A stretch of 40,246 nucleotides of DNA from Pirellulales bacterium (lineage in GTDB: Bacteria; Planctomycetota; Planctomycetia; Pirellulales; UBA1268): NCBI GenBank assembly GCA_017853835.1, contig JAFMIU010000026.1:1-40246 (forward strand), given 5' to 3'. This document shows positions 1 to 8,513 of the stretch, piece by piece. The notes beneath the pieces were generated by a model. It did not search any database. It was not told the DNA's origin and saw only the letters and a list, made by a program, of their open reading frames with translations. The first letter of the stretch is position 1. Each line of letters starts with the position of its first letter. A program made the position numbers and the translations under genes.

Positions 1-130
1 AACCTGATCCCAGACGGCCGCCATCCGGGCGGCCGGCGGCGCGAGGGGCGATGCCACCTTGGGCTTCGCCGTGACGAGGTTCATCCGGTTGATTTTGTAA
101 AAGTTTTGCGACCTCCACGCGCCGATCGGC

Positions 131-161
131 TTGACCGGACGAGGCAACTGGCGAGTACAGT
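131..161 (+). promoter_or_regulatory. Possible sigma70-like promoter of the DUF1559 gene
   Basis: TTGACC (131-136) and TACAGT (156-161) are separated by 19 bases, longer than the ideal 17. The start point would fall near 168, which favours the ATG at 227 over the in-frame ATG at 167. Bases 1-130 hold no gene I can recognise. This is a weak call based only on motif matches. Confidence 0.25.
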
Positions 162-226
162 TGTGAATGAATCGCGGCCGGGAGGCGGGCACCGTGGATC
201 GGCGAGGCCAGCACACCATCGATCGG

Positions 227-1225
227 ATGGCGGCTGGGCGAGGCCCGCGACGGCCTCCACGCTCGCGTCATGCCTTCACGCTCGTTGAACTCCTCGTGGT
301 GATCGCGATCATCGCCACGCTCATCGGGCTCCTGCTTCCGGCGGTACAGAGTGCTCGGGAGGCTGCCCGACGCTCGCAGTGCTCCAACCACCTCAAGCAG
401 ACCGGGCTTGCTGCGGTCAGCTACGAGGTGTCGCATGGCCGCCTTCCTCCGCAGTTTGGCTGGAGCGGCGACGGCCAACGGGGCGGTATCGGCACGGTCT
501 TTTTCCACCTGCTGCCGTACCTCGAGCAGCAGCCGCTCTACCACTCGTCGCTCGTGAGCACGGCCACGACCATCACGTTTCATGGCGGGTCGTTCATCAC
601 CGTGCCCGGCACGCATGATTCCCGACAGAAGTCCGTGCAGGAAGCCACGATCGACACCTACCGGTGTCCCACCGATCCCACCTACGACCGCGCCCTCGCG
701 TCGCCGCCTGAAGGCCCAGGCTGGGCCGGTTGCAGCTACGCCGCCAACTTCCAGGTCTTCGCCCGCGACACCTTTCAGCCCTATGGCGAAACCCGCTCCA
801 CCTGCCTCGACGACACGGCGAGGAGCCGTTGGGAAGGACGAAAGAAGATCGCGCGAATCACCGACGGACTCTCAAAAACGGTGTTCCTGGCGGAGAAGCA
901 TGCCGTCTGCGGCCGGATGTTCGGCGGCATTCTCTGAGCCCGCTGGGATCTGCTCGACAGCTATCAGCCAGCCTTCGCATCGTGCAATCCGCCGTTCAAC
1001 TCCAAGACCGGCGCGCTGTGGGGATTCGCCATGTTTCAGGTGGCCCCGTCGAATCCGCTCGGCACGTCCACGAGCTGCGACTGGACAAAGGCGCAAACCG
1101 CCCACACCACGATGAATGTTGCCACCGGCGATGGCGCTTTGCGGAGTGTCGACGGTAGCGTCGATCCGCTCGTGTGGGCCTCCTGGCTCACTGCGCAGGG
1201 CTCCGAATCCCTCGGGGATCTCTGA
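227..1225 (+). pseudogene. DUF1559 pilin-like protein, interrupted by in-frame TGA
   Basis: This is a planctomycete DUF1559 protein with a type IV pilin-like N-terminus. After a short basic leader it has the prepilin cleavage/methylation motif [20 protein letters not shown] and then [20 protein letters not shown], the family hallmark. The frame is stopped by TGA at 935-937. The same frame continues directly afterwards with the expected C-terminal part, including WDLLDSYQPAF, AQTAHTTMNVATGDGALRSV and DGSVDPLVWASW, and ends at TGA 1223-1225. The lesion is therefore a single nonsense codon with no frame change. The TGA sits where a Trp (TGG) would fit. The start is placed at ATG 227; ATG 167 is also in frame. 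The family is secreted or envelope-associated, with unknown function. The last base overlaps the start of the next gene. True pseudogenisation is more likely than recoding, because many intact genes here end in TGA; a sequencing error is also possible. Confidence 0.85.
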
Positions 1226-1613
1226 TGAGGCGTGTCGTGTTCCTCGCCGTGTTGGCGGGCCTGATCGCGTCGCTGGCGGGCTGCGGGCCCACCTCTGGCC
1301 GGGTGTCGGGCACGGTGACCATCGACGGCAAGCCACTCGACTACGGCATGGTCGATTTCCGCGGCACGTCGGGTGTGGCTTCCGCTCCGGTGATCGATGG
1401 AGCCTACGCCGCTGAGCAGGTTCCGGTCGGCGCCCCGGGGGGATCGCGGTGCGGTCGGTGCCACGGCCCGCCATCGCGCCTCCGTCGTCCCTCGGCACGA
1501 CGGCGCACCATGGGTCACTTCCCGACCGCTACCTCGATCCCGCCACGTCGGGACTCTCCGTCGAGGTCCGTGGGGGACAGCAGCGTCACGACCTTTCGCT
1601 CACGGAGCGGTAG
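1225..1613 (+). pseudogene. Small lipoprotein, carboxypeptidase-regulatory-like, frameshifted
   Basis: The start ATG overlaps the DUF1559 stop (ATGA), so the pair was translationally coupled. The N-terminus is a lipoprotein signal (MRRVVFLAVLAGLIASLAGC, lipobox LAGC). The domain after it, GRVSGTVTIDGKPLDYGMVD, is the beta-sandwich start typical of the lipoproteins that follow DUF1559 genes in planctomycetes. The frame is lost at a run of six G (1437-1442). Adding one G restores reading into the expected C-terminus (IAVRSVPRPAIAPPSSLG, then LPDRYLDPATSGLSVEVRGG), ending at TAG 1611-1613. The complete product would be about 130 residues. The tail overlaps the convergent RNase D gene by 14 bases. 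Function is unknown. The frameshift could be real or a homopolymer sequencing error. Confidence 0.8.
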
Positions 1614-2823
1614 CGGCCCGGTCGCTCCAGCGCTCGATCACGAGCGGATCGTGCGAGCGGATGTCGCCGATCCGGAGTGCCGCCCGGCCCGCCAGCAGGT
1701 CGTCGACGAGGGGGCCGACCACCGCATTTCGCCATCCTGTCGCCAGGAAGGGGGTGCGATCACCGTGGTGGTAGCCAAGCTTGTAGGCGAGGAGGTCGCG
1801 CATGTCGGATGAGGTGCCGACGAGGGCCGGCGCGAGGTTCATGCTTCGGCACATGCCCGCCAGGGCCGTGGCCATGAACTGCCCGAGCATCGCGAGTTGC
1901 GGCGGGGGGGCGCGATGCCGCTCGCCCCCGGGCAGCTCCTCCTCGGGAAGTTCGAGGCCCCGGGTGATCGCCTCCGAAAGTCCCTTGATGATGTACCGCA
2001 GGTCGGATCGCTGCATGCCGCGGATCGCCGAGATCTGGCGCTCGTCGCCGCTCTTTCGCTTGCTCAGTTCCACGAGGAGGTCGTCGCGCAGCACACGCTT
2101 CGGGGGCATGTCGCGCTGTTCGGCAACCGTATCGCGCCAGTGCCACACCTCGCGGGCGATCGCGAGTTCGCGGCGGGACAGTCCGTTCAGCCCCGACACC
2201 CGACGCCACCGCTTCCGCACGAACGACTCCTCGACGTCGTCCTGCCAGGTGGCCATCTCCTCCCGCATCCATTCGACGCGGTCGAACGACTCGAGTTTGC
2301 GTTCGAGCTTCTGCCAGAGTTGTTCGAGGTGGCGAACGTCGTCCACCGCGTACTCGAGCTGGGCCCGGGTGAGCGGCCGCTGCCGCCAATCGGTCCGGGT
2401 TTCGCCCTTGTTGGTCGGCAGGTTGAGGAACCGTCGCACGATCGAGGCGTAGCCGGCAGGGAAGTCGTGGTCGACGAGTCCGGCGGCAACCTGCACGTCG
2501 AAAAGGTGCGACGGGCGAGCCTTGATCGCATGCAGAATGAATCCAAACTCCTCCCGGCCCGCATGCACCACCGTGGTCCGTCCCGGCTCGGCCAAGAGCC
2601 GCCAGAAGGGCTCGAGGTCGCTCGCCTGGAGCGTGTCGATCACGGCCAGGATTCCGGGGGCCGCCACCTGCACCAGGCAGAGCTGGCTGCGATACGTGTG
2701 CTCCGACACGAACTCCGTGTCGAAGCAGACGTGGGGGAGCGGGGCGAGCCGATCGACCAGGTCGCGAACCTGAGAATCGGTGGTGAGAACCTCGAACGCG
2801 TCGGGCGTGGGGCGGGCGTGCAT
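1600..2823 (-). CDS. rnd: Ribonuclease D (3'-5' exoribonuclease)
   Basis: Predicted DEDD-family 3'-5' exoribonuclease that trims structured RNA 3' ends such as tRNA precursors in the cytoplasm. Exo I is FDTEF (D35, E37) and Exo III is YAVDDVRHL near residue 170. The Exo II region reads HAGREEF, with Glu at about 92 where enterobacterial RNase D has Asp. An HRDC-like region follows (ELAIAREVWHWRDTVAEQRD and onward). The length of 407 residues is usual for the family. The ATG at 2823 is chosen because homology starts just after it (FEVLTTDSQVRDLVDRL); upstream in-frame codons add an unlikely Cys-rich leader. There is no clear Shine-Dalgarno sequence. The gene lies 58 bases downstream of the antiporter gene on the same strand and converges on the broken lipoprotein gene. 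Confidence 0.88.
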   Translation of the reverse strand: MHARPTPDAFEVLTTDSQVRDLVDRLAPLPHVCFDTEFVSEHTYRSQLCLVQVAAPGILAVIDTLQASDLEPFWRLLAEPGRTTVVHAGREEFGFILHAIKARPSHLFDVQVAAGLVDHDFPAGYASIVRRFLNLPTNKGETRTDWRQRPLTRAQLEYAVDDVRHLEQLWQKLERKLESFDRVEWMREEMATWQDDVEESFVRKRWRRVSGLNGLSRRELAIAREVWHWRDTVAEQRDMPPKRVLRDDLLVELSKRKSGDERQISAIRGMQRSDLRYIIKGLSEAITRGLELPEEELPGGERHRAPPPQLAMLGQFMATALAGMCRSMNLAPALVGTSSDMRDLLAYKLGYHHGDRTPFLATGWRNAVVGPLVDDLLAGRAALRIGDIRSHDPLVIERWSDRAATAP

Positions 2824-2881
2824 CGTTTCAGAAGGCCGGGGGATATTCCGTCGGCCCAAGCAGGAGGCGAAAGGGATGCCG

Positions 2882-4450
2882 CTACACGAACAGCCATGCC
2901 ATGAGGACAAAGACTGGCAGCAGCACTCCCATACTGTACACGAGATAGCCGAAGAAACTTGGCATCCGGACGCCCGACTGCTCCGCGATCGCCTTGACCA
3001 TGAAGTTGGGACCGTTGCCGATGTAGGTCATGGCACCGAGAAACACGGCCCCGAGGCTGATCGCGGCGAGCAGACCGCTCTCCGTCGCGGTGAGGCCATC
3101 CGACGGATCGATGCCGGCCGCCTCGAAGAAAACGAGATAGGTCGGGGCGTTGTCGAGGACCGACGAGAGGCCGCCGGTGGCCCAGAAGAAGGCCTGTGGG
3201 GAGGCGATGCCGAGACGGTCGCCGTGGATTCCGAGAAGGGCGAGGGCCGGCTGCATGCAGATGAAGATGCCGACGAACAGCGCCGCTACCTCGAGGATCG
3301 CCGTGTAGGTGAAGGCGTTCTTGCGACGCACCTCGCCGGAGCCCAGCAGGAGCGACAGGCCGACCAGCGCGAGGAGCACCGCTTCGCGAAGGAAGATCCA
3401 GGGGTGCCACGAGGTGCCCGGCAGGGATTTGGACGGATCGAGCAGCGCCACCGCCGCGATCACGCCGGCGATCAGCGGCACGTTGGGCCACAGCCCATCA
3501 AACCGAAGGCGGCGGGTGAGCATGCGATCGCGGAGCAGATCACCGCGGGTTTCCCGCGGATGGACGACGAACGTGTCGGCGAGCCAATAGATCGCCAGGA
3601 TCGCCCCGTTCGTGAAGATCCACGGCCGCCACAGCGACATCGTCCAGAGGAAATCGACCCCCTGGAGATAGCCGAGGAACAAGGGCGGATCACCGATCGG
3701 CAGCAGGAGCCCGCCGCAGTTGCACACCGTAAAGATGAAAAACACGAGCGTGTGCGCCACATGCCGCCGCTCCCGGTTGGTCTCGAGGAGCGGTCGCACC
3801 AGGAGCATCGCCGCACCGGTGGTGCCGATGAAGCTTGCCAGGCCGGTGCCGACCGCCAGAAACACCGTGTTGACGGTGGGGGTCGCTTCGAGATCGCCCT
3901 CGATGCGAACGCCTCCGGTGATCACGTAGAGGGCGAAGAGCAGCGTGATGAACGGCACGAACTCCGCGAGAAGGGCATTGGCTACCACGGCGGCTGCCGT
4001 GCCCCATGAGGGACCGGCAGCGGCCGGCGAAACGACCGCGTGGGCGGGGAAGTGGAGATCGACAGGCTCGTGATGGAAGAAGAGGTAATAGGCGAGTGTC
4101 ACGGCGGCGAGGCAGCTCGCCACCGCGAACTTGCTCGAGTTGTGCTCCCACCAGTGCGACAGACGGGACGTGAGCGGTAGCACCGCGATGGCTCCCAGCA
4201 GCACCGCGAAGGGGAGCACCATCGCCACGGGAGGGCCTTCGGCAGCCGCGTGGTCCGGGCCCGGAGCCTGGCCGTGACCGTGCGACACGACGTCTTGGTG
4301 CCCGCCGGCATGGTCCGCTTGAGCCTGCACCAGCAAGTCACGACCATGTTGCGGCCAGCCCATCACGGCGGCGAGCAGGTAGGCTGACACGGCCGCCGTG
4401 ATCATCCGAAGCGGGAGGGTGGTGGGCGTGGCGGTGGGTGCGTCGTGCAT
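2882..4450 (-). CDS. NhaD-type sodium/proton antiporter (ArsB/NhaD permease superfamily)
   Basis: Polytopic inner-membrane protein of about 522 residues with at least ten hydrophobic segments. Recognisable family stretches are FIGTTGAAMLLVRPLL, FTVCNCGGLLLPIGDPPLFL, SSVLDNAPTYLVFFE and TYIGNGPNFMVKAIAE. The two DNAPT/GNGPN stretches match the discontinuous helices of NhaD/ArsB ion transporters. It probably exchanges Na+ for H+ at the cytoplasmic membrane. A His-rich loop (HAGGHQDVVSHGHGQAPGPDH) lies between the first two membrane segments and may bind metal or sense pH; this is inference. The start is ATG 4450, with ATG 4405 as alternative. It is divergent from the gene at 4505. Ion specificity cannot be read from sequence. 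Confidence 0.8.
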   Translation of the reverse strand: MHDAPTATPTTLPLRMITAAVSAYLLAAVMGWPQHGRDLLVQAQADHAGGHQDVVSHGHGQAPGPDHAAAEGPPVAMVLPFAVLLGAIAVLPLTSRLSHWWEHNSSKFAVASCLAAVTLAYYLFFHHEPVDLHFPAHAVVSPAAAGPSWGTAAAVVANALLAEFVPFITLLFALYVITGGVRIEGDLEATPTVNTVFLAVGTGLASFIGTTGAAMLLVRPLLETNRERRHVAHTLVFFIFTVCNCGGLLLPIGDPPLFLGYLQGVDFLWTMSLWRPWIFTNGAILAIYWLADTFVVHPRETRGDLLRDRMLTRRLRFDGLWPNVPLIAGVIAAVALLDPSKSLPGTSWHPWIFLREAVLLALVGLSLLLGSGEVRRKNAFTYTAILEVAALFVGIFICMQPALALLGIHGDRLGIASPQAFFWATGGLSSVLDNAPTYLVFFEAAGIDPSDGLTATESGLLAAISLGAVFLGAMTYIGNGPNFMVKAIAEQSGVRMPSFFGYLVYSMGVLLPVFVLMAWLFV

Positions 4451-4504
4451 CGGCGGTGGCCCTGGAGCGACTGGGCTGTGACGGCAGATCGTAGGCGAGG
4501 AGCC

Positions 4505-5071
4505 ATGGCAGCGGAAGCGGATTTGATTCGAAACACGCATCGCCGCGAGGTCTGGCTCCGGGGGAATCCCCGGCCGGCGCTCGCCCTGCTGGGGATCGTG
4601 GGCCTGTCGGCCGTCGCGATGGCCGTGGTCGTGAAGCTGGCGGCACCGCCGTGGGTGTTTGTGCCCGTGGTGGTGGTTGGCATCGTGGAGGTGGTCGTCG
4701 CCGGCTTCCTCGCGTGGCGTGCCTCCCGGCCGCGGCTCGTCTGGGATGGCGATGTCGTCGAGATCCGCCTCGCGCCCTTTGGCGTGCACCGCGTGCCGCT
4801 CGTCATGGTCGAGTGCGTGTTTCCGGGGTCGCGGTCGATCGTGGAGGCCACCGAAGGCGAAGGGCGGCGGGTTGGCACGCTCATCCTTCGAATCGCCGAG
4901 CGCGCCGGCGAGTGGCAGGCGCGTTCCACGTCGCCCTCGTGGGGATCGTGGGAGGATGGGCAGGTGGTGTTTGACGGTCGCTGGTGCGAACCGCTCTCTC
5001 CGCAGCTTGCACGCGACATTTCGACGCGACTGCTCGAAGCGAGGCGACGCGATGCGGCGGGCCAGCAATGA
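4505..5071 (+). CDS. Membrane protein with PH-like domain, unknown function
   Basis: 188 residues. Two hydrophobic helices at about residues 25-45 and 49-68 (ALALLGIVGLSAVAMAVVVK; PPWVFVPVVVVGIVEVVVAG) are followed by a cytoplasmic beta-rich domain (LVWDGDVVEIRLAPFGVHRV, VMVECVFPGS). This layout resembles bacterial PH-like membrane proteins, but I do not recognise a named family. A strong Shine-Dalgarno-like GAGGAG lies just before the ATG. The stop overlaps the mfnB start (ATGA), so the two are likely translationally coupled. This places it in a small operon with mfnB and a PHA-system protein; a role linked to C1 cofactors is only a guess. Confidence 0.75.
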   Translation: MAAEADLIRNTHRREVWLRGNPRPALALLGIVGLSAVAMAVVVKLAAPPWVFVPVVVVGIVEVVVAGFLAWRASRPRLVWDGDVVEIRLAPFGVHRVPLVMVECVFPGSRSIVEATEGEGRRVGTLILRIAERAGEWQARSTSPSWGSWEDGQVVFDGRWCEPLSPQLARDISTRLLEARRRDAAGQQ

Positions 5072-5832
5072 GTCGCATCCTGCCGGCTGGCCTGCTCGTG
5101 AGCGTGAGGACGGCCGACGAGGCTGAGGAGGCGATCGCCGGCGGCGCCGCCATCATCGATGTGAAGGAGCCAAAACGGGGACCACTCGGGTGTGCGGATG
5201 CTGCCGTCGCGATCGAGATCGGAGAGGTGATCGCGGGCCGTGCGGCGTGGACGCTCGCGTGCGGCGAACTCGCTGGCGGGTGGCGGCTGATCGCCGAGCA
5301 TGTGGGCGAGGTGGTGCGGCGACGCACCGCCCGTGGAGCGACGCTTGCCGCCGTGAAGGCGGGGCCGGCTGGCCTCTCGATCCGGGCGTGGACGGAAGCG
5401 TTTGGGGCGCTCTCGCATGCCCTCGGCGACGGCCCGAACCTGGTGCCGGTGGTGTATGCCGACTGGGAGGCGGCGTCGGCGCCGACGCCGACGGCCGTGA
5501 TCGCCGCATCGGCAGCGGCGGGCGCCACCACGCTCCTCATCGACACGTTCGACAAACGGTCGCCCGGCATCGCGAGTTGCCCGGGCGCATCGACGGTGGC
5601 CGCGTGGGTGCGTGACGCCTCTGCGGCGGGCATCCGCGTCGCCCTCGCCGGGCGGCTCGCTGCGAGGGATCTCCCTGTTTTTGCAGCCCTGGGGGCGGCG
5701 GTGCTGGGGGTTCGATCGGCCGCCTGCGAGGGGGGGCGACTCGGCCGGGTCGAACGCGGGAAAGTCGCGTCGCTGGTAGGTACACTCACCCCCACGCCGG
5801 TCGTCGCCGGCAGCATCGAGGGCATGCCGTGA
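5068..5832 (+). CDS. mfnB: (5-formylfuran-3-yl)methyl phosphate synthase MfnB (DUF556)
   Basis: Predicted to form the furan precursor of methanofuran from two glyceraldehyde-3-phosphate molecules. The N-terminus LLVSVRTADEAEEAIAGGAA with IIDVKEPKRGPLG is the DUF556/MfnB signature. K33 (DVKEPK) and K163 (DTFDKRSPG) match the two conserved active-site lysines of the family. The protein is a TIM barrel of 254 residues, about the usual size. The start ATG overlaps the previous stop by four bases, and the stop overlaps the GTG start of the next gene (GTGA). Planctomycetes and methylotrophs carry mfnB with H4MPT-dependent C1 transfer, which fits the H4MPT genes at 27-32.6 kb. Confidence 0.88.
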   Translation: MSRILPAGLLVSVRTADEAEEAIAGGAAIIDVKEPKRGPLGCADAAVAIEIGEVIAGRAAWTLACGELAGGWRLIAEHVGEVVRRRTARGATLAAVKAGPAGLSIRAWTEAFGALSHALGDGPNLVPVVYADWEAASAPTPTAVIAASAAAGATTLLIDTFDKRSPGIASCPGASTVAAWVRDASAAGIRVALAGRLAARDLPVFAALGAAVLGVRSAACEGGRLGRVERGKVASLVGTLTPTPVVAGSIEGMP

Positions 5833-6146
5833 AGCCGTTGGAAGTCAGAATCCCGCATCGACTCGACGAAGCCGAGGTCCATCGCCGGCTCGACCTCGCG
5901 GTCGGCAAGGCACGCGGCGAGTATGCCGACAAGATCTCGGGCCTCACGGCGTCGTGGCGCGACGACACAACGCTCGACGTGTCGTTCGACGTGCTGGGGA
6001 CGGCGGTGACGAGCGAGGTGGAGATTCTGCCGACGGAGTTGGCCGTTCGGCTCTCGCTTCCGGCCATGGCGAGCCTGTTTGCGGGGCAGATCAAAAGCAG
6101 CATCGAAAGCCGTCTCGGAGGGCTTCTCGAAGCCAAGCCCGTGTAA
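5829..6146 (+). CDS. Polyhydroxyalkanoic acid system family protein
   Basis: 105-residue protein starting at GTG 5829, overlapping the mfnB stop. It resembles the PHA granule-region family (PF09650 type): a short alpha/beta protein beginning MKPLEVRIPHRLDEAEVHRR, with a middle strand LDVSFDVLGTAVTSEVEILP and a C-terminal amphipathic helix (GQIKSSIESRLGGLLEAKPV). Members are found near polyhydroxyalkanoate genes in proteobacteria, but none are visible here. The biochemical role is unknown. The overlap implies co-translation with mfnB, an association not explained by known function. Confidence 0.7.
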   Translation: MKPLEVRIPHRLDEAEVHRRLDLAVGKARGEYADKISGLTASWRDDTTLDVSFDVLGTAVTSEVEILPTELAVRLSLPAMASLFAGQIKSSIESRLGGLLEAKPV

Positions 6147-6274
6147 CGCAGGATTTTTTCAGCGGCACGCCCCGTCCGGTTGCGACGGTTGTGCCGGTGA
6201 CGCCCCTTTCATCAAGCCTCTCAACGTTTCCGAATCGTGATCTGCCGATGACACCCCCGGGATATCGCATTCTC

Positions 6275-7369
6275 ATGACTCAGCCCGTGAATCACACACC
6301 CTTCACCGCCGCCTTCGCCCGCCTGCTCACCACCGCCGCCTGCTGTGTCGGCCTGCTGACGCCGGTCGGCATGACGTCGTCGGCCTTGGCTCAGGGCGCG
6401 GTTCCCGCGGACGATCCGTTCGCCGACGAACTCAATCCCTTCGGCCGGGGCATCACGCCTGCAACCGACTCGGGCGCCGCGACGACGAGGCCGACGGCAC
6501 CGAGCGAGCCCGTTCGTCCCACGATGCCCTCGGCTCCTGGGGCGGCCGAGTCCACCCGCCCGCGGCCGCAGTTGCCGGTGCCGTTTCCGGAAACCACCGT
6601 TCCCGGCGATCCGGCTGCCCGGCCAGCGGGTCGTGCCCGTATGGACATGCCCGGGATGGATTCGCGCGGCCGTGATTCCTGGGAGCCGACGCCGGCTGAA
6701 AAGCTGCTCGTCGAGGCTGAGGAGCTCGATAAGCAAGGCAAGCTCTTAGAAGCAAAGGACAAGCTTCACGAGGTGATCAAGCTCGATCCTCGCCTGACGC
6801 TGGGCTACCTTGCGCTGGGCGTGACCCTGCGTCGGCTCGGCGACTTCGAGGGTTCGGTGGAGGCCTGCTCGCAGGGGCTCGCCATCGATCCGCAAGACTC
6901 GGAACTCTACCTGCGTCGTGGCATCGCCTGGTTCCACCTCGGGCTCTACGGCATCGCCCTGGAGGATTTCGAAGATGCTGCCGGCATCGCCTACGACGAC
7001 CCCCGCGCGGAGCTCTGGCGCGGCCTGACGCTCATGGAACTCGACCGGCCGCTCGAGGCGATCAATGCCTATGCGTCGAGCATTCGCCGTGACCGCACGT
7101 TCATGCTCGCCTACCTCAACCGAGGGCTCGCCTACCTCGACACGGACGAGCCCCGGAAGGCCGAGTCGGATTTTGACCAGGCCATCCGACACGATCCGCG
7201 CGACGTGCGGGCATGGTTCAATCGCGGGGTGGCGCAGGCCCGGCAGGGTCGATTCGATGCTGCCATCCACTCCTACGACGAGGCCCTGAAGCGGAATCCG
7301 CAGCACGCGGAGTCGCTCAAGAACCTTGCCATGGCCCGCAGCATGGCGGGCACCGCGAAGAAGCCGTAA
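6275..7369 (+). CDS. Secreted TPR-repeat protein
   Basis: A signal peptide-like N-terminus (hydrophobic AFARLLTTAACCVGLLTPVG, possible cleavage after SALAQ) leads to a Pro/Thr-rich linker to about residue 140. Five or more TPR units follow. Examples are AEKLLVEAEELDKQGKLLEA, LGYLALGVTLRRLGDFEGSV, ELYLRRGIAWFHLGLYGIAL, FMLAYLNRGLAYLDTDEPRK and VRAWFNRGVAQARQGRFDAA. TPRs mediate protein-protein contacts, and export suggests an envelope scaffold role. The start at ATG 6275 is chosen because it gives a compact signal peptide; ATG 6248 is in frame. About 130 bases separate it from the mfnB operon. It converges on the gene at 7406. Confidence 0.8.
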   Translation: MTQPVNHTPFTAAFARLLTTAACCVGLLTPVGMTSSALAQGAVPADDPFADELNPFGRGITPATDSGAATTRPTAPSEPVRPTMPSAPGAAESTRPRPQLPVPFPETTVPGDPAARPAGRARMDMPGMDSRGRDSWEPTPAEKLLVEAEELDKQGKLLEAKDKLHEVIKLDPRLTLGYLALGVTLRRLGDFEGSVEACSQGLAIDPQDSELYLRRGIAWFHLGLYGIALEDFEDAAGIAYDDPRAELWRGLTLMELDRPLEAINAYASSIRRDRTFMLAYLNRGLAYLDTDEPRKAESDFDQAIRHDPRDVRAWFNRGVAQARQGRFDAAIHSYDEALKRNPQHAESLKNLAMARSMAGTAKKP

Positions 7370-7405
7370 GTCGGCTCCGCCGGTCGGTCGATTCATCGAC
7401 AGCCG

Positions 7406-8440
7406 TCAGCGTGGGGCGTTTGAGCCGGGTGCGGGATCGACCGACGCGGGCGCGGCGACGTGAAGCGCGGAGCCGTCGATCCGCCACGTGAGGCCGATCG
7501 GAGCCACGAGCGCGTTGAGCAGTTCCTCGCGCGACGCGTCGCGCACGCGAACCCGGACGATCTCCCCGGGCGCGATTCCTGCCGCCTGCAGCGAGGGGCG
7601 GTCGAGCATGAGGGCGAGCGCGAGGCGGGTGGCGACCGCCTCGAGGGCCTGATCGAAAGGGGCGTCGAGCGTGAGCGTGTAGCGCTGGACCGCGCCGGGC
7701 TTCACCGGACGCGCCCGCGGCGGTTTGGGCGGCGTGGGACGGGCCGTCGGCTTCGCGGCCTCGGGCAGGGGCTCGATCGTGGCGCCCTCCGTGGTCCAGC
7801 GGGCTCGGAGATCGTAGGAGGCGAGCACCAGGTCGAATCGCTCGCCGAGTGTGAGCGCGGGGAACGATGCCGCTGGGAGATGATCGTGCGGGACGCTGGC
7901 GATCTCGGAGAGTTGCACGCCCCCATCGGCCGCGAGCGATGCAAGAATGTCGCGTGGTGTCGCAGCGTCGTGCCACGTCAGAGGCTGTCGGGTGGCGGCT
8001 GCCCGTCGCAGGGATGCGGGCAGCGTCGCGAGGTCGCGCTGCCGAGCCGCCTCGCCCGCGGCGGCTCGCCCCGCCTGGCTTCGGGGCACGATGCGGAGGG
8101 TTGCGGCGAGGCGGTCGATCGTTGCGTCGGCCCCTGCGGCCACGCGTTCGATCATGGCGAGACACGGTTCTTCGCGCACGTCGAGCGTGACGGGGGTGGT
8201 GGGGTCGATCCGTCGGTCGAGGATCACCGGCCTCCCTGCGAGCGTCGTGGCGGCGTCAGTCCACTGCCGAAGCGGCACGCCCGTCCACGAGGCCGAAATG
8301 GCCGTATCGATCGGAGCGGCGTGGAGGCTCATCGCCGCCGCCGCTCGCATCGTGATTGCCGCGAGGAGCCACGCACGGCGACGGGTCGGCGCCAAGCCGG
8401 TAGGATTCGTGCGGAGCGGTGGTCGATGTCGGGGCGGCAT
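7406..8440 (-). CDS. Secreted protein with STN/secretin-like short domains
   Basis: About 344 residues. The N-terminus is Arg-rich then hydrophobic (RRAWLLAAITMRAAAAMSLH), a likely signal peptide. The mature part looks like repeated short secretin/TonB N-terminal domains. One is near the start (RPVILDRRIDPTTPVTLDVR) and one at the end (ALMLDRPSLQAAGIAPGEIV, then ASREELLNALVAPIGLTWRI), separated by a Pro/Lys-rich linker (EAAKPTARPTPPKPPRARPV). Such domains occur at the periplasmic ends of secretins and TonB receptors, but no barrel follows, so it may be a periplasmic adaptor. The ATG at 8440 is preferred to an upstream codon near 8536 that would reach into the glpK promoter region. It is divergent from glpK. 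Confidence 0.65.
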   Translation of the reverse strand: MPPRHRPPLRTNPTGLAPTRRRAWLLAAITMRAAAAMSLHAAPIDTAISASWTGVPLRQWTDAATTLAGRPVILDRRIDPTTPVTLDVREEPCLAMIERVAAGADATIDRLAATLRIVPRSQAGRAAAGEAARQRDLATLPASLRRAAATRQPLTWHDAATPRDILASLAADGGVQLSEIASVPHDHLPAASFPALTLGERFDLVLASYDLRARWTTEGATIEPLPEAAKPTARPTPPKPPRARPVKPGAVQRYTLTLDAPFDQALEAVATRLALALMLDRPSLQAAGIAPGEIVRVRVRDASREELLNALVAPIGLTWRIDGSALHVAAPASVDPAPGSNAPR

Positions 8441-8513
8441 GGCGGGCGTCCGAGGGCGTCCAGAATACCCAGGGCCGCCGGCGGGCGGCCATGCCATCTG
8501 AAGGAGCCCTCGC

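Noticed and set aside
935..937. TGA as selenocysteine or Trp recoding in the DUF1559 gene
   Set aside because: DUF1559 proteins are not known selenoproteins, no SECIS-like hairpin was recognised, and TGA ends many intact genes here.
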